From Drosophila miranda (lineage: Eukaryota > Arthropoda > Insecta > Diptera > Drosophilidae): a stretch of 64,000 nt of DNA. Shown here piece after piece: positions 30,035 to 42,657 of the stretch. The stretch covers positions 27,717,657-27,781,656 of the forward strand of contig NC_046674.1 in assembly GCF_003369915.1 (NCBI RefSeq), read 5' to 3'. Position 1 is the stretch's first letter. Every line of letters starts with the position of its first letter. A program made the position numbers and the translations under genes. The notes below the pieces were generated by a model. The model was not told the origin of the DNA. It was given only the letters and a program-made list of their open reading frames with translations, and searched no databases.

Positions 30035-31211
30035 GTATTCGGCTGGTATCGTATGTACAATTAGAGTAAATATTACAAGTAAGAGCTAAATATTTTACAT
30101 TATTCCTCTGGTCGTATATAGTATATGTATATTTAAAAATCACAATATTCTTATACGCATATCTATGAATTTTTATATTTGTTGTCGAGCATCATTCAAG
30201 ATGTTCTGCGAAAAACGAATAAAAAAAGTATGATAATGATTAAAAAAAAAAAATAGCAAGCGACGAACGTTCTATAATGAAATTTCAGACCATAATCTAG
30301 AGCGTGGCCAAGATTCGGGTGAAGCCCAGGCACGCCGAGATTATAGTCTGTCCAAGACCCCAGACCATTGCATAAATAGGCGACATGGGCAGGCTGGAAG
30401 CGCGATGCACAAATGCAATTACCGCACTGCTAATGATCCCACTAGAAGCCGGGGACAAGAATCCCATGACCAGAATTAGTATGGAGAAGAATCGACCGAA
30501 TTTATGCTTTCGAAGCGTGACAAACGCCACGAGGGCGGCACAGGTGTGGATAAAAATGGATGAGAAGAGGGCCCACAGAAATAAGTGGTACCACATTTCG
30601 CGAAATGTGTTTAGTCGAGCCTGTGAGCGGAGTCCCATGACATCGGCGATGGTGTCCAGCTCATCGGTGTCATATGCTTCGGAAAACATGGCGATGCGCA
30701 ATTTTCACCTTAAGTTTTGGAAGAATATCGGACTTGCTACTAATTACGTTGCTAATTATTGCTTTTCCGTTCCTCTGAGTTGGTCATTTGTGTGCTCTGC
30801 TGATTGATTTCTCCTCCGACACGGTCCGAGGGGATTGTTCATGTCAATGGTGCTATCAAGTGAAGTTCGTAGACCAGGTGGATCATGCTTTAGTTCTGTT
30901 GACCTTTGGGCAGACTCGTACGATACTCACGCCCACACATGTGGCCACCTCACCCTCATTAGCTTGATTGTTGCTGTTGGCCGGAATGCACTTTCTGTGT
31001 TACTTGATTACATTAATATTTTTGCTGTTTCCTTTTTGTAAAGTTTTCTTTTGTTTCATTTTTTATTTTCGTAGCAATCGATTTGGCATTCAATACGCCC
31101 ATTCAATAAGCGACTTGCTTGCGGCAGTGAATCTTCAAGTCATAATTTTTGGCCAGCCCTTTAGGATGGGGGCATGTGTGCCGTTCAATATTGTCCAAAT
31201 AAAACACTGAC
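30035..31211 (-). other. TMEM170 genomic insert in R1-B, copy 2
   Basis: Same junctions as copy 1: ATTGT at 30030-30034 and 31212-31216. One base shorter, with a lost G near 30833. Confidence 0.8.
30297..30689 (-). CDS. TMEM170-family membrane protein, copy 2
   Basis: Open 130-codon frame from ATG (30687-30689), encoding the same protein as copy 1: N-terminal MFSEAYDTDEL, EMWYHLFLWALFSS, three membrane spans and C-terminal FTRILATL. No stop or shift. The surrounding retrotransposon is broken, so an intact frame here reflects either recent duplication or retained function. Confidence 0.85.
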   Translation of the reverse strand: MFSEAYDTDELDTIADVMGLRSQARLNTFREMWYHLFLWALFSSIFIHTCAALVAFVTLRKHKFGRFFSILILVMGFLSPASSGIISSAVIAFVHRASSLPMSPIYAMVWGLGQTIISACLGFTRILATL

Positions 31212-32595
31212 ATTGTCCGGCTTTCCTGGCTTTGGCAATAGCACCAGGTGTTGCAACTTCCACTGCGGCGGAAATAGACCTTCCCGCAGGCACTGCGTGA
31301 ATGCCTTAGCAAACTCGTGAGGGTTGTATGCCATCGCCAGTTTTACCGCACGGTTGGGGATTCCATCAGGGCCTGGAGCCTTCTTGGCCTTTAAGCTTTG
31401 GGCCAGGGCGACGATTTCGTCCTCCGTGACAGGTTCGACCGAATATGCAGGCTGGTGTGCGACGGCACTGATGGCAAGACCGTGAGCCCCGGATGGGAAC
31501 AATGCCTCAACAATCGTCCGCAACTGGTCAATCGTCGCTTCATTACCGTCTTGTAGGCACGTCCCCACGGATCCTTCTCGGCTGAGTCGCAAAGCTGCAG
31601 GAAGCACTCCCTCTTGCTCTCCTTGATAGCGTTCTTTGGCGCTTTTCTAGCTCCGCAGTACTCCGCCTGTAGCCTTGGCCAGCTAGTGCCACTCCTTCTG
31701 CGAGCCCGTTGATATCGCCTTCTAGCTGACAGGCAAGTGCGTCTGGCCTCCTGGATCTCGTCGTTCCACCAATAGGTCGGCGATTGCTTACCCTTGAATG
31801 GCCTCTTGCGACTCATACTGGCATCGCATGCGAGCAGTAGGGACTCCAAAAGCTGGTTGACCATCTGTTGAGCTGAGCCTCCGCCCTCCATATGCCTCAG
31901 CGCCTCCAAGAACCTAGGAATCCGCATTGATTCGGGATTGTAGGCTGCTATCCGGCTTGTCTGCGTTGCCCTGGTCAGTCTGCAACCACCTTCTCCGCCT
32001 ATCGAGAACACCACTGCCTCGTGATCGCTGGCCGTATAGTGGTTCCCCAGGCGCCAGGTGGACAGAGGGGAAAGGCTACTAGAGGCGAATGTAAGGTCGA
32101 TGACTGACCCAGAGCCACCCCTGTTGAAGGTATTCGCGGTCCCCTGATTCAACAATACTACGTCCAGCGCAGCGAAGGCCTCAAGCAGTGCGTGTCCCTT
32201 GTATCTGGCGTCTGAGCTGCTGCTTCTGGAGATGTCGCTGCCCCACTCCTGGGCCCAAGCATTGAAGTCGCCAGCAATCACATTTGGTTTGTGGTGCCTG
32301 GCGTCGTCGGCCAATTCGTCCATCGCCGCAGCAAAGCTATGAGCTATCCATAAGTTCCCCAGTTTTGCCCTGACGAAATGTCGGAACTCAACGCACACTG
32401 AGGGCCGCAGAGGAGGCTTACCGCAAGCCCATATTGCTGCTTTGCCTGAGGAGCTTTGGACCCAGAATCCATCCTCGGGGAAATGTAGGGTTCGCTAATT
32501 ATGGCAACGTCCGATCTCATTTCACGCACCGACTGAGAGAGCAGATCCGTGGCAGCCTCGCAATTGTTTAGGTTTATTTGGTAAAACCTAACCAT
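31212..32595 (-). pseudogene. R1-B ORF2, 5' part, copy 2
   Basis: As copy 1 (endonuclease motifs GDFNAWAQEW and ASDHEAVVFS, 30-bp deletion, frameshift after AYKTVMKR). An extra one-base loss near 32478 (PEDGFW changed to PRMDSGS) breaks the endonuclease early. It lacks copy 1's shift at 25610, so the AVKLAMAYNPHEF stretch is readable. Confidence 0.85.
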
Positions 32596-33928
32596 GTCCA
32601 GCGTATTGACTTGCCTTCTCTTTGGGTGCCATGGGGCACCTGTGGCTACCAGCTACGTGTGTGTGGTGCTTGCCCTTTCCGACACAAAGGAAGAATTTTG
32701 CCTCATTGTGGCAGTCGCTTACCTTGTGCTCCGCAGACCCGCAGCGGAAGCACCACCCGCTTCTGTCCAAAGAGCTTTTGCAATTTAGTGCAACGTGGCC
32801 GATCTCAAGGCACCTGAAGCACTTTAACGGCAGGTTTCGCTCCCGTATGCGGCAGACGGACCATGCCACTTTGACCTTTCCAACGGATAGCGCCTTCGTC
32901 GCAAACTCTTAATGGCGTCCGCATCGAGAGTAATCCCCATTTGCTCGCTGAAGGCCTTCCTCACGTCCTCCGTGGTAGCCATCTCATCCAAGTCGAGAAT
33001 CTCTAGCCTCGTCTGCTGGGTGAGTGAGTGCTCGCGCCTCCACCTTGCCTCCTAGGACAGTGCCTATGTCCTCGCGAAGCAGCTGCGCGGTATCCTTCGA
33101 GGCGTCTTTGAGCTCCAATAGAAGAGCACCTTTGGCTGTGCGCTTCACTCTGCTCACACTCTCGCCAACCTTCTTCATCTTCCCGCTCTGGTTACGGGTG
33201 ACGAGGTTAAGGATCTCCGCGTAAGTCATTTCCCCTTTTGGCTCGATGATAATGACATCCGGACGGGGCCTTGGCTTCCGGGCGTGCGCTCTGCTCTTCA
33301 CCTTCTCCCATTCACCTTTGGTAGGTGCAGCTGTTTCGGTCTTCCTTGCCGGTTGTTCGTGGGACTGCAACGTGGGATGGCCACTCATATTGTTTCTCCG
33401 CTTCGGCGAGCTCCTCGTCGGCTTGTCCAGTTTCCTTTTCGACGCATCGTGTTGAGGGGAGCACTGCGTCTCCTGACCCTCTCCTTCCTCTGAAACTTTG
33501 CGTCGAAGCTGTGAAGCGCGGACTTTTGCATCCTCACCACGTTCTGCGCCAACTCTTTCATCTCCTTGTTGAGATAACGGGCGTCCCTCAGCATCTTCGA
33601 TAATTCCGTAGACTTTTCTAGACTTTTCTACCAGCGAAGCCAGGATCGCCCGCAGATCTCCGTCGGCCTTTGGTCCTGTACCGCTTTTGTCTGTGGAAGC
33701 ACTGCTGAAGTCAAAGGGATTGACAGGGACTTCTGCTGGTGCAGACACAGTCAGTGCTGGCAGCACTCTAAGGGGCGCCTTAAGTGGAGTTCCGGTACCA
33801 AGGCTTAGCTGGGCCGGCTTCTCAACTGCCTGCTCCCTGGGCCAAATGCCTCGGGGCGTCTGCCACTGTGGTGGGGAACGCTGCAGGCTAGTTCTCCTCT
33901 CAAAGACCCGCTTTTCCTCCTCCTCCAT
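32588..33928 (-). pseudogene. R1-B gag-like ORF1, copy 2
   Basis: Same structure and lesions as copy 1 (10-bp duplication near 33610, 4-bp insertion near 33021, 53-bp deletion near 32906); the zinc knuckles are intact in the last frame. Confidence 0.85.
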
Positions 33929-34232
33929 TCTTCCTGTTTGTAATTGCCAAATACTCGAATTTGAAATTTGAAATTTAAAATTAGATAGAGATAGAGAAAT
34001 GCGCCAAAACCAACGATCACCCCCTCTGGCCTATCTGCTCGTCTGCGTTTGCCCCTGCAACCAACTGGGAAGTCTCCGTCGCCAGCCACCATGCGCAGTG
34101 AGTACGGGACGCTGAAAGCCTGACTTGAACCGTCTTCTGTTTTGATTCCAGGCGTGATACGGATTTTGTTTGTAGAAAACTCGGAGCTCGCTTGCAAACA
34201 CGACCGCACTTGGAAACTCAAACTGTGAAACT

Positions 34233-34587
34233 CCTGTCTGTCCGTCCGTCCGTCTGTCCGTCCCCTTCAGCGCCTAGTGCTCAAATGCTATAAGAGCTAG
34301 AGCAACGACATTTTATATCCGGACTTTTGTGGTATGTCACTGTTACAAAAATATTTCAAAACTTTGCCCCGCCCCACAAAAGGCGAAAATCTGTGGCATC
34401 CACAATATTGCACATTCGAGAAAACTAAAAACGCAGAATCATAGATAACGACCATATCTATCCGATTGCTGAATCTGGATCAGATCATATAATTTTTATA
34501 GCCAAAAGGAACAAATCAATAGTATCGGGTATAACTGTAGAGTTGCGGTGTCCGCAGCAACTCACAACGTTCCCCTCGTTTGTAATG
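34233..34587 (+). mobile_element. DINE-1 at unit joint
   Basis: Same truncated form as 28517-28870, followed by the flank also seen after 13232. Confidence 0.85.
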
Positions 34588-34833
34588 TTTTTGAAAAAAT
34601 TAATAAATAGCCTTTAAAAACGTGTTCTGGAAACTTTCTTGCTATATTAATAATGAATCAATCTATGCAAAAAAAATTATTTCATATAAATCGGTAAGTT
34701 GGTTGAAAAGATATAGCGGTTTGACTTTTGAAAATTGTTGAACCTATTCAGTTGAGCGGCACTGTATGTATTTACGTATACATTGTATGTAGTTACATAT
34801 ATGAACATTCTTAAGGTATATCCTCTATTTATC
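34588..34833. other. unit joint flank with Tc1-like end
   Basis: Same as 13233-13481; Tc1-like terminus (CAGTGCCGCTCAACTGAATA on the minus strand) ends near 34777. No gene. Confidence 0.4.
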
Positions 34834-35388
34834 AAGTCGAGAACCGACGGCGCTTACATAATTTTTATAATTTATAATCAAACTGTTTAAAATAAGGAAA
34901 TAAATGTGTAATTATATTATTGTAATATTTTATATTTTGTGGTATAAATCAAACAAATAACAGCTTTTATTTTATTTCCCGCGCCCTAGTGTACCATACC
35001 CCCACCCCCTGCCCATTCTTAATTTATTTTGTGGCGGTAGGTCAGCTCATCAAAAGACCCAAAACAAGAACCAAACTCAAATTTCAGTTCTGGCGGCCAG
35101 CAATACTAAACACACGCACGCAAAGTACGTGAGAATGCATGTGCACCCATACACTAAAACATGCTGGTGGCAAAACAGAACCAGACCTGAGAGAGTTCAA
35201 AAAATCTGAAAAAGCATACAATCACATATTTTTGTCGAAACATATTGCGTGTGTACTAACACATGCAAAGATGTTCTCTCTGCGCTCTCTCTCTCATGAT
35301 GACGTCACTCTGGGGTACTGAGCGCGCTAGCCAGTGTGTGACGCTTTCGTTGTATGAACTGGCACATCTATATACTGTATGGTTAGTG
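34834..35388 (-). repeat. right arm of the long-TIR element, unit 3
   Basis: 555 bp, same as 13482-14036; ends GGTTAGTG before GTATGAC. The matching left arm is absent in this unit. TGACGTCA is kept. Confidence 0.8.
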
Positions 35389-35976
35389 GTATGACTCTCC
35401 TCTGGCAGACGCCGCTAATATTAAACGACACGACAAAGAGTGCGTGCGAGAGGGACAGAAAATCAGTCTGAGCATGACGTCGGGCGCTGCGTAGCCAGTA
35501 CAAATTGATTCCTTCTTTTTGGCTAAAAAAATGATCCGATCTTATCCAGATTCAACAATCTGATAGATATGGTCATTATCTATGATTCTGCGTTTTTAGT
35601 TTTCTCGAATGTGCAATATTGTGGATGCCACAGATTTTCGCCTTTTGTGGCGGCGGAAGGGGGCGGGGCAAAGTTTTGAAATATTTTTGTAACAGTGACA
35701 TATCACAGAAGGCTGGATATAAAATGTCGTTGCTCTAGCTCTTATAGTCTTTGAGCACTAGGCGCTGATAGGGACAGACAGACGGACGGACGGACGGACA
35801 GACGGACGGACGGACAGACGGACAGACAGACAGGGCTCAATAGACTCGGCTATTGATGCTGATCAAGAATATATATACTTTATGGGGTCGGAAACGATTC
35901 CTTCTGGACGTTACACACATCCACTTTTACCACAAGTCCAATATACCCCAATACTCATTTTGAGTATCGGGTATAA
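35389..35976 (-). mobile_element. DINE-1, unit 3
   Basis: Same as 14037-14620, with an expanded GGAC/AGAC microsatellite near 35785-35830. Confidence 0.85.
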
Positions 35977-37440
35977 AAAGCATGCAAAGAAAGAGGCGAG
36001 AGAGCGAGATAGAAATACTCTAAACGGTTCTGCGTCGGATGCGGCGGCGCACTACCTCTGACGAGCCTGTCGTCCAGCAGGCAGAAAGATGTCAAAGCAA
36101 ACGACAAAAGTTACACCAACACCAACAATTGTTAGATAATGTGAAGTCCCTAATTTTGCCTCTGCGCTGCTACCAGACAGAACAGCAACCAAACGAGAGC
36201 ATGTATTTCTATCACTCGCTCCTCCCTCGCACGAACCCGAACGTTTTCTTTCTCGCTTATATTTACGTATATACATCTTACGTACATATACAGTTATGTA
36301 GCAGCGCCAGCACACCGAGAGCTTGTGTAGAGCGCAGCCATTTTAGCATATTTTAAGACATAGCTAGAAATGGCTTATAAAATATTCAAAATGCTTTTAC
36401 AAGCAATTTAGTATTTTATTTAAATACATTCAGCTTTTTTTTAGCGTTAGATGTATATTTCTTCTCGTCTGGATTTTATTTTTGCATACAAATTATTGGA
36501 TCTAGTTTGTTGGGCTATTCTTAATGGGAGCACATAAACAAGAACTTTATTCGGAGGCTTCGTGTGTGGAATAGATGAATTCTCTTGTACATATCTGTTA
36601 ATTTATCGCTAAAATAACCTAAAGCAAAAAAACCACAGCATTTTGAATTCCACGGGTCTTTGCCTAATTTTAAGTGTATTTATTTTCAGTTTTAGCCATT
36701 TTTGCGATTTATTTTTGAATCTAGCTCTGAATTTCTGGCAGCACTGCTCGTGTAGAGCAGTTCTGCTTCCATGATTGTGTGTGTGCAGAGCGCAGCGACA
36801 AAAAGGTATAAATACCGCAGTCCTAGAGGAACTGAGCCCTTGTTCATTTTTTCCTTCGTGGCAAGCACATCGTGAACTTGGACGTACATATACATATTAT
36901 ATTTTTTTGTTTCTGATCTTAAGTAAACGAAATATAGGAACGTAAAAAATTCGTGTCGGAATTAAACGTAGGGTAAAGAACAAACTTTTCCGGCGTTTTT
37001 TTTTTTTTATAATTTTGACACTAATCGTGCAGCATCAGGGTGATCCAGTGGTGCGGTGGTTGCGTGGGTTGCGGGGGTTTCCGTGCAGTTGGATGTGAAC
37101 TTGAACAATTCTACTGCGGAATGCGCAGCTTTTTCTGCTTCTACGGCTCAAAAATAGAAGCCTAGTCAAACGGTTTCGTTTTTTGGGTAAAACTGAAATC
37201 TTACTTGTATTTTTAAGCGCCACAGTAAATGATACGTGCCGTGAAATCGGAGGATTTGTCTGCTGGATGAAGCCAAGTCGAGATGGGCCACATGCGTTCA
37301 TTCGGCACCCTCATTAACGCTGTGCAGCAGGATAGGGTGGACCTGCATACAACCACGAGGATGAGTAAGCGGATCTTCGGGAGTCCTGGTGCTACAACGG
37401 GACTCCTCTGTGGAAACCCGACGAGGAGTTTCTGTTCACC
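35977..37440. other. segments A, S and the unassigned segment, unit 3
   Basis: Same order as 14621-16078. TATA-like GGTATAAATACC near 36805-36816 (plus strand); 88-codon frame 37035-37301 (minus). No convincing gene. Confidence 0.45.
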
Positions 37441-37829
37441 GATATGTGCATATGTACATATGTATGTATGTATATTCCCTGCAGTACGGGTCATCGATGA
37501 CTCAGCTGCTGACACGTCGATGACCGCGTCACTACCCCCGATGTCATAGTTGATGACCGGCCATACGCTGAGCTGTTGACATTAACATGGAGATGTCCTA
37601 GGGCATAGTCGATGACATTGTCATCTAGCATAAAAATCATGCACTTAATAAGCGATGATTTTTCCTTTTTTAGGTAAAAATCATGCACTTAATGAGCGAT
37701 GATTTTTCATCGATAAAGATATGCCCGATTCGTAATTCAATTACGCCTACGGACTAAACACCTCCATTTTATGCATTTAAAAATAAGCAAAACATATTAA
37801 AAATGAAAATAAATAAAGGTAGCAAATAA
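37441..37829. repeat. TCGATGAC dyad cluster, unit 3
   Basis: Longer form of 7766-8085: TCATCGATGAC, GTCGATGACCG, and GATGACATTGTCATC (near 37610-37624), then two near-identical ~43-bp repeats AAAAATCATGCACTTAAT...GATGATTTTTC (37633-37705). Confidence 0.55.
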
Positions 37830-38405
37830 ACCTATGGAAAATGCTACAATGGAACTAAAACTATTTCCCCTTTATATGGCATGGCAACGGCTTTCCGTTC
37901 AAATTCTTCTACCGAAAACTTTTCCAGCTCAGTTGGTGCTTCTACATTGACAAGGTATATACCTAGCTGAGTCGAACTTAATGGTTCACTATAAAAACAT
38001 CTAATGTTTATTCTACCTATAATAAAAATCTTTCCTTATTCCTCTTCAAATGACTCGATTTGAATAGGAACATCTCCTCTTATAAAGGAAAAATTATCTG
38101 GCTTTCTATCTTTTAGGGAACTGTTCTGAATCTTTAAATTCTTGCCTACTAACAATACTGGTTCTTTACCGGGAGCAACGTACCTATCTTCGACTGTTTT
38201 TCCGAATATTTGTTCTAAGATATGTGTTGGCTTACGGACAAAATTTTTAAGAGTTTGCAAATAATTTTCAAAAGCGTAAGACGATCCTGAAATCGGGTTT
38301 CCGACTTGTTTTACAGTCTCTCTTACGTGAAGTAAGCCGGGAACATTGTAGGACATACTGTTTTCACCGAAAATAATAGGAAAGTTCTCAACAAACAGAT
38401 TCAAC
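37830..38405 (-). pseudogene. CACTA/DUF4218-like transposase relic, copy 3
   Basis: Only the C-terminal part (from NLFVENFPIIFGEN). SYAFENYLQTLKNFVRKPT is intact; stops at 38037 (GAATAAGG change) and before the last codons (TTGTAGCAT). Its 5' side is joined directly to R1-B ORF2 at GATTCAAC|GGCTAGC (38405/38406), a deletion joint that removed the gene-3'-end/S/DINE block of units 1 and 5. Confidence 0.5.
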
Positions 38406-39030
38406 GGCTAGCTCTAGTCCCGCAGAACGGAGCCAGTCTGCAATCAGCTGGATTGCGGTGTCGCAATCTGCTTCGACGACGTCCAGGTGCTTGGCTACCA
38501 CCGTCAGGGCGACATCATCTGCGTAGCAGGTTAGCTGACATCCGCCTGGAAGTGCTAATTTCATGACTCCATCGTAGGCCATAAGAGGGGACCCATCACT
38601 GATCCTTGGGGAACGCCTGCCGTTATGCCGTGAGTCTGCGCGCCGGCCGCCGTATTATACTCCAGCAGTCTCCCCTCGAAGTAGCTCCTTACGATTGCCT
38701 GAAGGTATTGGGGTACACCGCGCCGGTTAAGTGAGTCCAGGATGCACTCCCACTTCACCGTATTGAAGGCGTTCCTGATGTCTAGGGTGACAACCAGGCA
38801 GTATTCCTTCTTGCCGCCCTTCCATCGAGTTCCCTCCACTGCCTTGGAGGCTATGTCGACTACCCTGCCTATGGCGTCCACCGTTGACCTCCCACTCCTG
38901 AAGCCGTATTGGTTTGGTGAAAGTCCCCCAGCATCCTCGACGGCGTTGTCCAGTCTTCTACGGATTATCTGTTCCAGAGTCTTCCCCAGCGAGTCGATTA
39001 AGCAAATCGGTCGAAACGAGGAGGGATTGT
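38406..39030 (-). pseudogene. R1-B ORF2, 3' part, copy 3
   Basis: RT core with QYGFRSGRSTVDAI, LDIRNAFNTVKW, ITAGVPQGSVMGPLLW and, after a short frameshift (WPTMES* versus MAYDGVMKLALPG), CYADDVAL. The thumb and Cys-rich C-terminus are gone. Confidence 0.85.
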
Positions 39031-39248
39031 GTATTCGGCTGGTATCGTATGTACAATTAGAGTAAATATTACAAGTAAGAGCTAAATATTTTACATTATT
39101 CCTCTGGTCGTATATAGTATATGTATATTTAAAAATCACAATATTCTTATACGCATATCTATGAATTTTTATATTTGTTGTCGAGCATCTTTCAAGATGT
39201 TCTGCGAAAAACGAATAAAAAAAGTATGATAATGATTACAAAAAAAAA

Positions 39249-40283
39249 CGAGGTGGAACGTTGTGAGTTGCTGCGGACACCGCAACTCTACAGTTATACC
39301 CGATACTAAGTCAGTATGGCTCTCCTGCGGCAGACGCCGCTAATATTGAACCACACGACAAAGAGTGCGTGCGAGAGAGACAGAAAATCAGTCTGAGCGT
39401 GACGTCGGGCGCTGCGTAGCCACTGAAAATTGATTTCTTGCTTTTGGCTACAAAAATGATCCGATCTGATCCAGATTCAGCAATCTGATAGATATGGTCA
39501 TTATCTATGATTCTGCGTTTTTAGTTTTCTCGAATGTGCAATATTGTGGATGCAACAGATTTTCGTCTTTTGTGGGGGCGGAAGGGAGTGGGGCGAAATT
39601 CTGAGATATACGTTTTATAGTGAGATCTAACAGAAGTGCGGATACCAAATTTGGTTACTCTAGCCTTAATAGTCTCTGAGATTTGTGGATGCCCCAGATT
39701 TTCGTCCTTTGCGGGGGCGGAAGGGGGTGTGGCGAAATTTGGACACGAAACGGTCAAGGTCCGATATCACAGGAGTGTGGATACCAAATTTGGTTGCTCT
39801 GGCTCTTATAGGTTCTGAGATCCTTGAACTCATATATTGCAATTGACAAAACCGACCATGAAACCTGTGTGTTAGAGAGAGACAGAGCGAGAAAGAATGA
39901 AGTTGTTTTCTTGATTCTGGCTATAATCATTATACGATCTAGTTCAGATTTTGCACTGTAAAAGATATGGTCATCCTCACCGATTCTGCGTTTGTGGTTT
40001 TATCGTATCTTTAAAAATGTGGATGCCACAGATTTTCGTCCTTTGTGGGGCGGAAGTGGGCGGGGCGAAGTCTTTGAGCACTAGGCGCTGAAGGGGACGG
40101 ACGGACGGACGGACGGACGGACAGACGGACAGACAGACGGGCTCAATCGACTCGGCTATTGATGCTGATCAAGAATATATATACTTTATGGGGTCGGAAA
40201 CGATTCCTTCTGGACGTTACACACATCCACTTTTACCACAAGTCCAATATACCCCAATACTCATTTTGAGTATCGGGTATAAA
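39249..40283 (-). mobile_element. near full-length DINE-1 in the TMEM170 3' flank
   Basis: About 1.03 kb, from CGAGGTGGAACGTTGTGAGT (with the terminal hairpin) to TGAGTATCGGGTATAAA. The empty site in copies 1, 2 and 5 is poly-A followed by TAGCAAGCG: insertion between A and T without target duplication, as expected for Helitrons. It contains the longest DINE-1 body in the window, with two extra internal blocks (39600-40020). Confidence 0.88.
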
Positions 40284-40326
40284 TAGCAAGCGACGAACGT
40301 TCTATAATGAAATTTCAGACCATAAT

Positions 40327-40719
40327 CTAGAGCGTGGCCAAGATTCGGGTGAAGCCCAGGCACGCCGAGACTATAGTCTGTCCAAGACCCCAGACCATTG
40401 CATAAATAGGCGACATGGGCAGGCTGGAAGCGCGATGCACAAATGCAATTACCGCACTGCTAATGATCCCACTAGAAGCCGGGGACAAGAATCCCATGAC
40501 CAGAATTAGTATGGAGAAGAATCGACCGAATTTATGCTTTCGAAGCGTGACAAACGCCACGAGGGCGGCACAGGTGTGGATAAAAATGGATGAGAAGAGG
40601 GCCCACAGAAATAAGTGGTACCACATTTCGCGAAATGTGTTTAGTCGAGCCTGTGAGCGGAGTCCCATGACATCGGCGATGGTGTCCAGCTCATCGGTGT
40701 CATATGCTTCGGAAAACAT
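40327..40719 (-). CDS. TMEM170-family membrane protein, copy 3
   Basis: Open 130-codon frame (ATG 40717-40719), three membrane spans, C-terminal FTRILATL. It differs from copy 1 by Ile to Val at residue 117 (QTIVSACLG), a conservative change in the last span shared with copy 4. The 3' flank is interrupted 43 bp past the stop by a DINE-1, so its polyadenylation region may differ from copies 1, 2 and 5. Confidence 0.85.
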   Translation of the reverse strand: MFSEAYDTDELDTIADVMGLRSQARLNTFREMWYHLFLWALFSSIFIHTCAALVAFVTLRKHKFGRFFSILILVMGFLSPASSGIISSAVIAFVHRASSLPMSPIYAMVWGLGQTIVSACLGFTRILATL

Positions 40720-41242
40720 GGCGATGCGCAATTTTCACCTTAAGTTTTGGAAGAATATCGGACTTGCTACTAATTACGTTGCTAATTATTGCTTTTCCGT
40801 TCCTCTGAGTTGGTCATTTGTGTGCTCTGCTGATTGATTTCTCCTCCGACACGGTCCGAGGGGGATTGTTCATGTCAATGGTGCTATCAAGTGAAGTTCG
40901 TAGACCAGGTGGATCATGCTTTAGTTCTGTTGACCTTTTGGCAGACTCGTACGATACTCACGCCCACACATGTGGCCACCTCACCCTCATTAGCTTGATT
41001 GTTGCTGTTGGCCGGAATGCACTTTCTGTGTTACTTGATTACATTAATATTTTTGCTGTTTCCTTTTTGTAAAGTTTTCTTTTGTTTCATTTTTTATTTT
41101 CGTAGCAATCGATTTGGCATTCAATACGCCCATTCAATAAGCGACTTGCTTGCGGCAGTGAATCTTCAAGTCATAATTTTTGGCCAGCCCTTTAGGATGG
41201 GGGCATGTGTGCCGTTCAATATTGTCCAAATAAAACACTGAC

Positions 41243-42657
41243 ATTGTCCGGCTTTCCTGGCTTTGGCAATAGCACCAGGTGTTGCAACTTCCACTGCGGC
41301 GGAAATAGACCTTCCCGCAGGCACTGCGTGAATGCCTTAGCAAACTCGTGAGGGCTGTATGCCATCGCCAGTTTTACCGCACGGTTGGGGATTCCATCAG
41401 GGCCTGGAGCCTTCTTGGCCTTTAAGCTTTGGGCCAGGGCGACGATTTCGTCCTCCGTGACAGGTTCGACCGAATATGCAGGCTGGTGTGCGACGGCACT
41501 GATGGCAAGACCGTGAGCCCCGGATGGGAACAATGCCTCAACAATCGTCCGCAACTGGTCAATCGTCGCTTCATTACCGTCTTGTAGGCACGTCCCCACG
41601 GATCCTTCTCGGCTGAGTCGCAAAGCTGCAGGAAGCACTCCCTCTTGCTCTCCTTGATAGCGTTCTTTGGCGCTTTTCTAGCTCCGCAGTACTCCGCCTG
41701 TAGCCTTGGCCAGCTAGTGCCACTCCTTCTGCGAGCCCGTTGATATCGCCTTCTAGCTGACAGGCAAGTGCGTCTGGCCTCCTGGATCTCGTCGTTCCAC
41801 CAATAGGTCGGCGATTGCTTACCCTTGAATGGCCTCTTGCGACTCATACTGGCATCGCATGCGAGCAGTAGGGACTCCAAAAGCTGGTTGACCATCTGTT
41901 GAGCTGAGCCTCCGACCTCCATATGCCTCAGCGCCTCCAAGAACCTAGGAATCCGCATTGATTCGGGATTGTAGGCTGCTCTCCGGCTTGTCTGCGTTGC
42001 CCTGGTCAGTCTGCAACCACCTTCTTCGCCTATCGAGAACACCACTGCCTTGTGGTCGCTGGCCGTATAGTGGTTCCCCAGGCGCCAGGTGGACAGAGGG
42101 GAAAGGCTACTAGAGGCGAATGTAAGGTCGATGACTGACCCAGAGCCACCCCTGTTGAAGGTATTCGCGGTCACCTGATTCAACAATACTACGTCCAGCG
42201 CAGCGAAGGCCTCAAGCAGTGCGTGTCCCTTGTATATGGCGTCTGAGCTGCTGCTTCTGGAGATGTCGCTGCCCCACTCCTGGGCCCAAGCATTGAAGTC
42301 GCCAGCAATCACATTTGGTTTGTGGTGCCTGGCGTCGTCGGCCAATTCGTCCATCGCCGCAGCGAAGCTATGACGGCTCAAGCTTGGGGGGAGATAGCAG
42401 CTGTAAATCCATAAGTTCCCCAGTTTTGCCCTGACGAAATGTCGGAACTCAACGCACACTGAGGGCCGCAGAGGAGGCTTACCGCAAGCCCATATTGCTG
42501 CTTTGCCTGAGGAGCTTTGGACCCAGAATCCATCCTCGGGGGAAATGTAGGGTTCGCTAATTATGGCAACGTCCGATCTCATTTCACGCACCGACTGAGA
42601 GAGCAGATCTGTGGCAGCCTCGCAATGGTTTAGGTTTATTTGGTAAAACCTAACCAT
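41243..42657 (-). pseudogene. R1-B ORF2, 5' part, copy 3
   Basis: Contains the full endonuclease, including NLWIYSCYLPPSLSRHSF, GDFNAWAQEW and ASDHKAVVFS. His/Lys context at the last motif differs from copy 1 (DHEA). The frameshift after AYKTVMKR is shared with all copies. Confidence 0.85.

Larger units (their letters stand above)
28899..34232 (-). mobile_element. R1-B with TMEM170 insert, copy 2 (3'-truncated)
   Basis: Joined at about 28898/28899 to the short DINE-1 flank (...AATAAATAGCC|TCAGAGCC), so the last ~540 bp of the element and its poly(A) are missing. Otherwise closest to copy 1: same 30-bp endonuclease deletion and same gag lesions. No target duplication; the break is a rearrangement. 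Confidence 0.85.
39031..41242 (-). other. TMEM170 genomic insert in R1-B, copy 3, with nested DINE-1
   Basis: ATTGT at 39026-39030 and 41243-41247, as in the other copies. A DINE-1 (39249-40283) lies in the 3' flank of the TMEM170 gene. Confidence 0.8.
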
